A stretch of 7,386 nt of DNA from Candidatus Omnitrophota bacterium (GTDB taxonomy: Bacteria > Hinthialibacterota > Hinthialibacteria > OLB16): NCBI GenBank assembly GCA_020632575.1, contig JACKFH010000086.1, positions 1 to 7,386 on the forward strand. Direction: 5' to 3'. The translations under genes and the position numbers were made by a program. The notes under the pieces were generated by a model that searched no databases, was not told the DNA's origin, and saw only the letters and a list, made by a program, of their open reading frames with translations. Positions 1-7,100 of this stretch are shown here, piece after piece; the stretch's first letter is position 1, and each line of letters opens with the position of its first letter.

Positions 1-217
1 TCCGCGTTTCACCCGCGATCGACACGGTCACCTCCTCATCGGGTTCGGCCCATCCCCAAACCCGAAGTTCTTTGGAGGATTGGAAAACCATGTTGTCGCC
101 GAATAATGCGGGGAGAGCGATCTCGGCAAAAGCCTCGTGCATGGATGTAACCACAATGATCGCAATTGAAAGTTGAAAGAATTGAATGATTCTAACGAGG
201 TGAATGGAAGCGCCCAT
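1..217 (-). CDS. Sialate O-acetylesterase-like (SASA family) secreted protein, N-terminal fragment
   Basis: This partial gene runs off the left edge; 72 codons are visible. Read on the minus strand from the ATG at 215-217, the product starts with a hydrophobic leader (about residues 7-30, including FFQLSIAIIVV) and a likely signal peptidase I site after AFA near residue 31. The next stretch, IALPALFGDNMVFQ followed by LRVWGWAEPDEEVTVSIAG, matches the conserved N-terminal beta-domain of sialate O-acetylesterase-like proteins, which usually read LP..FGDNMVLQ...PVWGWA.PGE.V.V. The family removes O-acetyl groups from sialic acids or, in PVC bacteria, probably from other acetylated glycans; the protein would act in the periplasm. 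The SGNH catalytic part lies outside the window, so activity cannot be judged. There is no clear Shine-Dalgarno sequence before the ATG. It lies 32 bp downstream of the NsrR-like gene on the same strand, so read-through from that gene is possible. Confidence 0.82.
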   Translation of the reverse strand, partial: MGASIHLVRIIQFFQLSIAIIVVTSMHEAFAEIALPALFGDNMVFQSSKELRVWGWAEPDEEVTVSIAGETR

Positions 218-249
218 GGCCAAGCGTGGGACGGGAACCGGAGACGTTC

Positions 250-684
250 TCAGTTCTCCATCCCCAAAAGAAGGAGAAGTTCATTTCTCGGTTTCAAGAT
301 GTCCGAAAGGCGGTAGTTTTCGAGAACCGCGAAAAAAGCGTCCGTGGCCTCATGAAGGATGCCCTTGAGACCGCAAACCGGCGCGATCGGACATTGGTTG
401 GATTCCGCGCTGAAGCACTCGACCACATCCAGTGTCGGCTCCACTTCCCTCGCCACGACTCCAAGGTTGATCTCCTCCGGAGGTTTCGCTAGTCGGATGC
501 CCCCTGTCTTCCCCCTCAGAGTTTCGATATATCCCAACTTCCCGAGATTATGGACGACTTTCACAAGGTGATTGCGGGAGATCCCATAGGCGTTCGCGAT
601 TTCGCTGATGGTATGAATGCCATCCTTGGTTCCCAGGTAAATCAGAGTTCTTAAGGTGTAATCGGTGTACCGGGTCAGCTGCAT
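250..684 (-). CDS. nsrR: NsrR-like Rrf2-family transcriptional regulator (nitric oxide sensor)
   Basis: The product has an Rrf2 winged helix-turn-helix followed by an Fe-S-binding region, about 144 residues, normal for NsrR. From the internal ATG at 684 it begins MQLTRYTDYTLRTLIYLG, the NsrR-type N-terminus. The recognition helix region reads YGISRNHLVKVVHNLGKLGY and the wing RGKTGGIRLAKP. Three cysteines lie at residues 90, 98 and 104 (CX7CX5C) within ECFSAESNQCPIAPVCGLK, the NsrR cluster loop; Asp8, the fourth cluster ligand in Streptomyces NsrR, is also present. In the known family NO attacks the cluster and relieves repression. Start choice: an in-frame TTG at 694-696 would add four residues. 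A GGAGG lies only 3 nt before the TTG and 15 nt before the ATG, so spacing suits neither well; I chose ATG because family members begin at MQLT. The gene is divergent from a truncated globin whose promoter carries an NsrR-like box, which strongly supports NsrR over IscR or RirA. Confidence 0.9.
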   Translation of the reverse strand: MQLTRYTDYTLRTLIYLGTKDGIHTISEIANAYGISRNHLVKVVHNLGKLGYIETLRGKTGGIRLAKPPEEINLGVVAREVEPTLDVVECFSAESNQCPIAPVCGLKGILHEATDAFFAVLENYRLSDILKPRNELLLLLGMEN

Positions 685-717
685 AGTCTCGGTCAAATCC
701 CTCCAACTGTTACTGGT

Positions 718-723
718 ATTATC
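718..723 (-). promoter_or_regulatory. Possible -10 element for the nsrR-like gene
   Basis: On the minus strand this reads GATAAT, five of six matches to the sigma70 -10 consensus, about 34 nt before the ATG. A convincing -35 element is not visible; with a 17-nt spacer the hexamer is TTTAAG, a weak match. The NsrR-like box lies about 100 bp further upstream, so it would not block this promoter directly. This is a prediction from pattern only, and PVC promoter consensus is poorly defined. Confidence 0.3.
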
Positions 724-798
724 CCCTTCTTTTGCTTGAACTTAAACCCATAGAGCCGAATCGATGTCCCATCTTTTTTTGAATTCTCCAATATTTCC

Positions 799-826
799 TT
801 GACTGGTTGGGTTAAACTTGTAAGAT
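799..826 (+). promoter_or_regulatory. Sigma70-like promoter of the truncated globin gene
   Basis: TTGACT at 799-804 is a five-of-six match to the -35 consensus. It is followed, after a 16-nt spacer, by TAAGAT at 821-826 (four of six to the -10). This predicts a transcript start near 833 and a leader of about 60 nt before the globin ATG. The -10 element coincides with the left arm of the NsrR-like palindrome, so a bound repressor would block RNA polymerase. Confidence 0.55.
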
Positions 827-844
827 GTATTAAAAATATATCTT
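822..844. promoter_or_regulatory. NsrR-type operator (23-bp imperfect palindrome)
   Basis: The left arm AAGATGTATTA (822-832), a central A (833) and the right arm AAATATATCTT (834-844) form an 11-1-11 inverted repeat in which 9 of 11 positions are symmetric; T821 and A845 extend it by one pair. This matches the known enterobacterial and bacillar NsrR operator layout, with arms close to AAGATGCATTT and AAATGCATCTT. It lies in the divergent region between an NsrR-like gene and a truncated globin, and overlaps the predicted -10 of the globin. I infer that it is the NsrR operator controlling the globin. The resemblance and symmetry are seen directly; binding is inferred. Confidence 0.8.
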
Positions 845-882
845 ATGGTCCGGCCCGAGGCTCGCAACGCTCAGTCCGTAAC

Positions 883-890
883 GAGGAGGA
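883..890 (+). promoter_or_regulatory. Strong ribosome binding site of the globin gene
   Basis: GAGGAGGA ends 4 nt before the ATG at 895. It fixes the start there, although the reading frame stays open upstream to 799; that upstream stretch is promoter, operator and leader. Confidence 0.85.
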
Positions 891-894
891 AATC

Positions 895-1275
895 ATGACT
901 CAAACAACCACTGTCACGCTGTACGAGAAACTAGGAGGCCAAGCGGCGGTCGACGCCGCTGTCGACCGCTTTTACAAAAAAGTCCTGGAGGACGACCGCA
1001 TCAATGGCTTCTTCGATGGGATCGATATGGACGCCCAAATCGCCAAGCAAAAGGCCTTCATGACCATGGCCTTCGGCGGACCTCACGATTACACCGGTAA
1101 GGATATGCGGATCGGTCATGCTCACTTAGTCGCTCAAGGCTTGGATGATGAACATTTCGATGCTGTAGCCGAGGATTTGAAAACCACGTTGGAAGAGATG
1201 GGCGTGCCGGGCAACTACATCGTCGAGGTGCTAGCCCTGGTCGAAACCACTCGCGACGATGTCCTGAATCGTTGA
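895..1275 (+). CDS. glbN: Group I truncated haemoglobin (GlbN/trHbN type)
   Basis: The 126-residue product has the 2-over-2 globin fold signature of group I and resembles cyanobacterial GlbN along its whole length (LYEKLGGQAAVDAAVDRFY, KAFMTMAFGG, HFDAVAEDL, DDVLN at the end). By alignment with GlbN from memory, the proximal haem ligand F8 is His75 in MRIGHAHLV, B10 is Tyr27 in RFYKKV, E7 is Gln48, E10 is Lys51 and E11 is Gln52. A Tyr/Gln distal pocket fits O2 binding with NO dioxygenation to nitrate, as known for trHbN of Mycobacterium. The distal His46 and the haem-linking His117 of Synechocystis GlbN are replaced (Lys and a non-His residue), so neither bis-His coordination nor a covalent haem link is expected. 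The protein is cytosolic. The promoter overlaps an NsrR-like operator and the gene is divergent from nsrR, which points to NO detoxification. A reductase partner is not in the window. Confidence 0.93.
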   Translation: MTQTTTVTLYEKLGGQAAVDAAVDRFYKKVLEDDRINGFFDGIDMDAQIAKQKAFMTMAFGGPHDYTGKDMRIGHAHLVAQGLDDEHFDAVAEDLKTTLEEMGVPGNYIVEVLALVETTRDDVLNR

Positions 1276-1376
1276 TCGGGCGCCACCGAACACGGACCTG
1301 AGCGCCAGTCTTTCTTCCGACCTTTGCAACCCTGCACACGGAGGAGGAGGGAGGGCTGGCGCATATCGAACATCAG

Positions 1377-1412
1377 CGCGGTGGGGTAGGGACCGCCCCC
1401 CTCCCCGCCGCG
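1377..1412. other. Strong GC-rich hairpin between the globin and phnW
   Basis: CGCGGTGGGG at 1377-1386 pairs with CCCCGCCGCG at 1403-1412 over ten positions (one a T-G pair). After a 2-by-2 internal mismatch, GGG at 1389-1391 pairs with CCC at 1398-1400, leaving a six-base loop. It lies about 100 bp past the globin stop. No T-run follows on either strand, so it is not a classical intrinsic terminator. It may end or protect the globin transcript, or lie just upstream of a phnW promoter. The role is inferred. Confidence 0.45.
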
Positions 1413-1413
1413 A

Positions 1414-1442
1414 TTGACCCACCATTCAACCAATCCTAACCT
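1414..1442 (+). promoter_or_regulatory. Possible phnW promoter
   Basis: TTGACC at 1414-1419 is a five-of-six -35 match directly after the GC hairpin. A 17-nt spacer leads to TAACCT at 1437-1442, only a three-of-six -10. The position, about 80 bp before the phnW start, is plausible, but the -10 is weak, so phnW may use another promoter or be regulated by an activator that is not visible here. Confidence 0.25.
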
Positions 1443-1520
1443 CCCACCGATCCGATCCTGACATTCAATCCGTATGCATCGGGAAATGACATCCACTCTG
1501 CGCCAGACTGGGAATAGGAC

Positions 1521-2651
1521 ATGAGCCGAAGACCAACAAGCTACAAGGATAAACCGCTCTATACTCCGGGACCGCTCACCACGAGCAGGACCGTAAAACA
1601 AGCCATGTTGAGAGACCTGGGATCCCGGGACGCGGAGTTTATCTCGATGGTTCGGTCCATCCGCGAAAAACTTCTCAGCGTGGCGGGGGTCGAGAGAGGA
1701 GCTTTTGAGGCGGTCATTCTCCAGGGAAGCGGAACTTTTTCGGTCGAGGCGGTCTTCTCCTCCACTGTCCCACCGGATGGGAAGGTCCTCATTCTGTCCA
1801 ATGGCGCATACGGAGAGCGAATGGCCAAGATCTGTCAGGTTTTGAAGATCAACCGCGAAGTGATTCGTTGGCCCGAGGATCGGAGTCCTTCGGTGGATGA
1901 AACCAAAAAGGCCCTCGGATCGGATCCTTCAATCACGCATGTCGCCATTGTCCACTGCGAAACCACCACCGGAATCCTCAATGACCTCGAGTCGATCGGA
2001 AAGGCGGTCAAGGAGGCGGGGAAAATTTACTTCGTGGACGCCATGAGCAGCTTTGGCGCAATTCCCATCGATTTCGAGACGGCGGGTATCGACTACTTGG
2101 TCTCTTCCGCGAACAAATGCATCGAGGGAGTCCCCGGTTTTGGATTTGTGATCGCGAGGACCAGCGAATTCGCCAGGACGCAGGGATACGCTCGCAGCCT
2201 CAGCCTCGATCTGCACAGCCAGTGGAAGGGCTTGGAATCCAACGGTCAGTTCCGCTTCACTCCGCCGACTCATGCCCTGATCGCCTTCCATCAAGCGCTC
2301 CTAGAACTAGAGGAGGAGGGCGGTGTCGAAGGCAGGATGTCACGCTATCAGGAGAACCATCGAGTGTTGATCGAGGGGATGCGGAAGATGGGGTTTCAGG
2401 AATATTTGGCGCCTACTCTGCAAGGTTGGATCATTACATCGTTCCTCTATCCCGAGCATCCGAATTTCAATTTCGAGGTCTTTTATAACCACCTGAACGA
2501 TATGGGATTTGTCATCTACCCGGGAAAACTGAGTCAGGCCGAGTGTTTCCGGATCGGGAACATCGGACGTCTGGAGTCTTTCGACATGAGCGCCCTGCTC
2601 CTCGCAATTGATCAGACCTTGGATCGAATGAAGATTTCGAGGGAGTGTTAG
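1521..2651 (+). CDS. phnW: 2-aminoethylphosphonate--pyruvate transaminase
   Basis: The 376-residue product is a fold-type I, class V PLP aminotransferase of normal PhnW length. PhnW converts 2-aminoethylphosphonate and pyruvate to phosphonoacetaldehyde and alanine, the first step of aminoethylphosphonate use as a nitrogen, phosphorus and carbon source, in the cytosol. Family marks in order: LYTPGPLTTS at 13-22, the phosphate-binding GSGTF at 69-73, ETTTG at 147-151, FVDAMSSFGAIP at 171-182 with Asp173 facing the PLP ring nitrogen, the Schiff-base Lys199 in SSANKCIEGVPGFGF, TPPTH at 247-251, and FRIGNIG at 343-349 whose Arg should bind the substrate carboxylate. All key residues are present. 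The ATG at 1521 has a weak ribosome site (GGGA about 7 nt upstream). No phnX, phnY, phnA or phosphonate transporter is present nearby. The stop overlaps the stop of the convergent DUF1501 gene. A related alanine-glyoxylate type transaminase is the main alternative but less likely. Confidence 0.93.
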   Translation: MSRRPTSYKDKPLYTPGPLTTSRTVKQAMLRDLGSRDAEFISMVRSIREKLLSVAGVERGAFEAVILQGSGTFSVEAVFSSTVPPDGKVLILSNGAYGERMAKICQVLKINREVIRWPEDRSPSVDETKKALGSDPSITHVAIVHCETTTGILNDLESIGKAVKEAGKIYFVDAMSSFGAIPIDFETAGIDYLVSSANKCIEGVPGFGFVIARTSEFARTQGYARSLSLDLHSQWKGLESNGQFRFTPPTHALIAFHQALLELEEEGGVEGRMSRYQENHRVLIEGMRKMGFQEYLAPTLQGWIITSFLYPEHPNFNFEVFYNHLNDMGFVIYPGKLSQAECFRIGNIGRLESFDMSALLLAIDQTLDRMKISREC

Positions 2652-4102
2652 GCCAGGAGTTCTTCCACCACGTTCCCATGCACATCGGTCAGCCGAAAAT
2701 CGCGCCCCTTGAACTTGTAGGTCAACCGTTCATGGTCAATTCCCAATAGTCTGAGAAGCGTCGCGTGGAAATCATGGACATGGACTCCATCCTTGGCGAC
2801 ATTGTATCCGAATTCGTCGGTTTCACCGAAGGTGATTCCGGGATTGACCCCGCCTCCCGCCATCCAAACGGTGAAACAACGGGGGTGATGGTCCCGACCG
2901 TAATTGTCTTTGGTCAACTGCCCCTGCGAGTAATTGGTCCGGCCGAATTCTCCACCCCAAATCACCAAGGTATCTTCCAGCAGTCCGCGACTTTTTAGAT
3001 CTTTGAGCAAGGCGGCGGTCGGTTGGTCGGTTTCCTGGCACTGTGTCTTGATCCCAGCGGGCAGGTTCCCATGCTGGTCCCAGCCGCGGTGGTAGAGCTG
3101 GATGAATTTGACCCCCTTCTCGGCCAACCGGCGTGCGAGCAGGCAGTTCGCGGCGTAGGTTCCAGGCGTCCGGGCGTCGGGTCCATACATTTCGAACAGA
3201 TCGTCGGGCTCGTTCGAGAGGTCGGTCACCTCGGGGACCGAGGTCTGCATGCGAAACGCGAGTTCGTACTGCGCGATCCGATCCTCGAGTCCCGTATCGC
3301 CAGTTAGCTCGATCTTGTGTTCGTGCAGTTCTCTGAGGCGCTTCATGAAACTTTCCCGACTCCCCTGACTGATGCCGCCTGGGTTGTTCAAATAGAGGAC
3401 AGGGTCTTTTCCGGAACGAAGTTGGACCCCCTGATTCCGCGAAGGGAGAAATCCGCTCCCCCACAGCCTCGAATAGAGTGGTTGCCCCCCCTTGCCCTTG
3501 GTGACCAACACCACAAAGGCGGGCAGGTTGTCGTTGTCCGACCCGAGGCCGTAAGTCAGCCAGGACCCGATACAGGGTCTTCCTGATAATTGTGACCCGG
3601 TTTGGAGGAAGGTGATCGCCGGATCGTGGTTAATTGCTTCGGTGTACATCGATTTGATAAAACAGACTTCATCGGTGACCTCGGCGGTGTAAGGGAGCAA
3701 ATCGCTCACCCACGCGCCGGATTCGCCATGCTGAGCAAACTCGAAGATGGATCCTGCAAGCGGCAGCGAGGCCTGATTGGCGGACATTCCCGTCAACCGT
3801 TGCCCCTGCCTCACCGAGTCGGGAAGCTGTTCGCCATTCATCTCGTTAACCAGAGGTTTGTAGTCGAACAGGTCCATCTGGGAGGGACCGCCGCTCTGGA
3901 AAAGATAAATGACTCGCTTAGCCGTTGGAGGAAAGTGGGGGAGCCCCAACGCATTCGGAGTCGGGTCGGCGAAGGCTTTCCCGCTCATCAGGTGACTAAG
4001 GGCGAGGCCTCCCAAACCCATGCCGAACCGGTTGAGCAGTTCTCGACGGCTCATGCCGACTCCCGATAATGGTCCGCAACAAGCATTCGTTTCCTGAGTC
4101 AT
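2648..4102 (-). CDS. DUF1501 family exported protein
   Basis: The 484-residue product belongs to DUF1501, a family in the alkaline phosphatase/sulfatase-like fold that is abundant in Planctomycetota and Verrucomicrobiota; its reaction is not established. The N-terminus carries a twin-arginine leader: SRRELL at 18-23, then the hydrophobic GMGLGGLALSHLM, with a possible cleavage after AFA near residue 45. This suggests export in folded form. Conserved blocks include SGGPSQMDLFDYKP at 70-83, HDPAITFLQTG at 159-169, HRGWDQHG at 338-345, IWGGEFGRT at 381-389, GRDHHPRCFTVWMAGGG at 402-418 and VHVHDFHATLLRLLGIDH at 440-457; the Asp and His residues in these are likely metal ligands. A ribosome site (AGGTGA) lies 4 nt before the ATG, inside the end of the upstream gene. 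The start overlaps that gene's stop as ATGA, so the two are probably translated together. The gene ends inside the last codons of phnW, which runs the other way. Confidence 0.92.
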   Translation of the reverse strand: MTQETNACCGPLSGVGMSRRELLNRFGMGLGGLALSHLMSGKAFADPTPNALGLPHFPPTAKRVIYLFQSGGPSQMDLFDYKPLVNEMNGEQLPDSVRQGQRLTGMSANQASLPLAGSIFEFAQHGESGAWVSDLLPYTAEVTDEVCFIKSMYTEAINHDPAITFLQTGSQLSGRPCIGSWLTYGLGSDNDNLPAFVVLVTKGKGGQPLYSRLWGSGFLPSRNQGVQLRSGKDPVLYLNNPGGISQGSRESFMKRLRELHEHKIELTGDTGLEDRIAQYELAFRMQTSVPEVTDLSNEPDDLFEMYGPDARTPGTYAANCLLARRLAEKGVKFIQLYHRGWDQHGNLPAGIKTQCQETDQPTAALLKDLKSRGLLEDTLVIWGGEFGRTNYSQGQLTKDNYGRDHHPRCFTVWMAGGGVNPGITFGETDEFGYNVAKDGVHVHDFHATLLRLLGIDHERLTYKFKGRDFRLTDVHGNVVEELLA

Positions 4103-7100
4103 TGTTTCACCTGAAATTCCTCATAGTTCATTCCCAACTGTGCGACCGCTGTGAGCGCCGCGAGTTCGACTTTGTCCAAATCTTCGGGAACCGGCGCCTC
4201 GCCCTCTTGCACATAGCCATCGGCTTCCTTGGGATGCTCCGAAAAATAATCGCGCTGTTCCTGATAGGCGGCGCGCAAAATCTCCCGTTCTTTTGGATCC
4301 GGTTCCCGGCTTGTCAGGGTTCTGAAAACTCGTTCGAGACGACCATCCAAATCTTGCTCGCCCGCCAATGCCTTTTCCGCAAGCACTCTCGCTGCTTCGA
4401 CGAACTGGGGATCATTGAGGATCACCAGGGCCTGCAGCGGAGTCGAGGTAATCTCCCGTCGAGCGATGCAGACCTCACGGTTGGTGGCGTCGAAGGTGGT
4501 CATCATGGGAGGCGGCACGGTGCGTTTGATGAAGGTGTACATGCTCCGACGGTGCAAGGCGTCCCCCTCGTCCTGATGATACTCGACCGAACTCGAGTCC
4601 CGCCATAACCCTTCGGGCTGATAAGGTTTGACACTGGGGCCGCCGATTTTTTCGACCAGCAGACCGCTGGCGGCCAGAGCGCTATCCCGAATTTGTTCGG
4701 CCGATAACCGCTGCTTGGGGCCTCGTGCAAGCCATTCGTTGCCTGGGTCCTTTTCGCGGAGTTCGGGACTTGGGGTCGAGTCTTGGCGGTAGGTCGAGCT
4801 CATGACGATCCGCTTGCAAAGCGCTTTCATATCCCATCCCGAATTTCGAAACTCGGACGCAAGATAATCCAGCAGTTCGGGGTGTGTCGGGACACTCCCT
4901 TGATTCCCAAAATCCTCGGAGGTCTTCACCAAACCCTTTCCGAAAAAGATCTGCCAAAACTGATTGACCGCCACTCGAGCGGTGAGCGGGTTGTCCGGTC
5001 TGAAAAGCCACTTTGCCAGTCCCAGGCGATTTCTTGGCAGATCCGAGGGGAAGGGAAGAATGCTCGGCGGAGTGTCAGCGGTGACCTCCTCGCCGTGATT
5101 GCTGTATTCCCCCCGATTAAGAACATACGTGGTCCGAGGTTCCGGCATCTCCTTCATCACCATGATCTCGCTCAGCCCCTCGACATACTTTTCCTCCGCC
5201 TCGCGCTGATCTCGCGCCGCCTTCATCGCGTCGGCATAAGGCATATCGACTGCGCTCAGATAGTACTCGGAGAGATCGGGGTCTTCCTCGCCCGCGTGAA
5301 GCGAGGAGATTTCATTGTTCAAGACCGATTTCAGATCGTGGCGGGTGGCAAGCGCCCTCACCTCGAGGGCGTTCAGCTCGCGGTCGTACACCTTGAACTC
5401 GTCGATGATTCCATCCTTGAATCCAAAATCTCGGAATCGCGCGGCGAGAGTGAGTGGAGGGTCGAGGCCATCCACCGTGTACCGGATGGTCTTGAAGAGA
5501 CCATCGCGTTCCACTTCGAGCGGAGACTCCTCGCCATCGATAAAGATGCGGACTCCCTCGGCGCGGCTCGACCCGTCGTATGTGATGGAGAGATGCGTCC
5601 ATCTTTCGAGTTCGAGTTTTTCCTTGCTTTGAACACGGATGGCGTTTCCCGGCCAAAAGTGGACCAGGCTGAATGCCGGGTGACCATCGAGCAGTAACAA
5701 TTCATATCCCCGGCTTCCGGCGTCCTCGGCGGCCTGCGATCGATGGAAAACCACTTGGCGAGGCTCCTCGCTTTGAACCTTCACCCACAAGGAGAAACTG
5801 AATGGGTCGGTCCGTTCGAACTTCCCGGCGTGATTGATGGAAATGCTGTTATCGCCTGAGAATTCGGCTGCTTCGCCTTTCATTCCCTCGACCGTCTTGG
5901 GATCCAAGGAAAGACTCGCCAAATATCCTGGATTAGTTGAGTCTTCAGTCGAGGTGGCCTCTAAGACATCGAGGGGCAGGTACGAAACCGGATCCGGCGA
6001 GGGGACGGGTCGATACTCATCGGCCAACCAATCTCGGAAGCGATCCTCAGCCTGAATCGCTGTCCGCTCCAGATTCTCCTCGGCCCCCGCGATCCGATCC
6101 TTCAAGTCTTGGTGCTTTTGCCGTTCGCCTTCGCCGTAAAGAATGAGGCTTGGCGAAGGGACCGCGTTTGTGAAATGTGCATACATCCCCGACTCATCGA
6201 TGTTGGCGAAGAAAGCGGTGAGTTCGTAATAATCCTTTTGCGTAATCGGATCGAACTTGTGATCATGGCATCGCGCGCACTCGAAGGTCATCCCCAGGAA
6301 GGTAGTCCCAAAAGTGCGTGTCCGATCGGCCACATACTCGACGCGAAACTCCTCTAGAACGCTGCCCCCTTCATTGGTCTGACGGTGTAAGCGATTGAAT
6401 GCGGTGGCCAGGATGGCGTCCTGAGTCGCGCCGGGGATCAAATCCCCCGCGAGCTGCCAGGTGACAAATTGATCGTAGGGTTGATTCTTGTTGAACGCCC
6501 GGATCAGCCAGTCCCTCCAAGGCCAGACTCGGTTCTCCCGATCGTTTTGATAGCCATAGGTGTCGGCGTACCGGGCCAAATCCAACCAATGGTTCGCCAT
6601 CCTTTCCCCATAAGCCGGCGAGGCGAGTAGTCGGTCGACCACCCTCTCGTAAGCGTTGGGAGAATCGTCGTTGAGAAATTCGTCGATCTCGGAAAGAGTC
6701 GGGGGAAGACCGGTCAAGTCCAAACTCACTCTTCGAATCAGTTTCTCCTTGGAGGCCATCGGGGAGGGTTCCAAACCTTTTTCCTGGAGTCGATTCAAAA
6801 TATAAGAGTCGATGGGTGTGGGATCCCAACCCTCGGGGTTGTTCACATCCGGGGGCGTCGTTCTTTCGATCGGTTGAAAAGCCCAGTGTCCCTCATAAGG
6901 CGCACCCGCCTCGACCCATTGGCGAAGGATTTCCCGTTCCTCCTGAGTCGGTTTCTTGTGCGCCTTGGGCGGGGGCATGACCTCGGAGGGATCCTCCGAA
7001 AGAATTCGGTAGATCAACTCAGGGGGACCGGATTCGACGGGCTGGGTCACTCCGCTTTCGTGTAGGCCCTCTTCGGTGTCCAATCGCATCCCAGCCTTGC

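Noticed and set aside
769..774. CATCTT, a half-site like an arm of the NsrR box
   Set aside because: Only six bases match and there is no partner arm; this is expected by chance in an AT-rich gap, although half-site binding by NsrR is known.
799..894. N-terminal extension of the globin reading frame upstream of the ATG at 895
   Set aside because: The stretch holds the promoter, the NsrR-like palindrome and the leader, and a strong ribosome site (883-890) precedes the ATG at 895. Globins of this group begin a few residues before LYEKLGG.
1279..1306. Possible terminator just after the globin stop (GGCGC pairing with GCGCC, then a T-rich stretch)
   Set aside because: The stem has only five pairs with an 18-nt loop and the following tract is broken by C and G, so it is too weak to call.
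3602..4608. Two plus-strand open frames (3602-4069 and 4069-4608) opposite DUF1501 and the end of the large gene
   Set aside because: They lie antisense to confident genes, have no family resemblance and no good ribosome sites; treated as shadows.
4783..5697. A 304-codon open frame on the plus strand, opposite the large cytochrome-type gene
   Set aside because: It is fully antisense to a well-supported coding gene, has no recognisable domain and shows the shadow-frame effect expected in GC-rich coding sequence.
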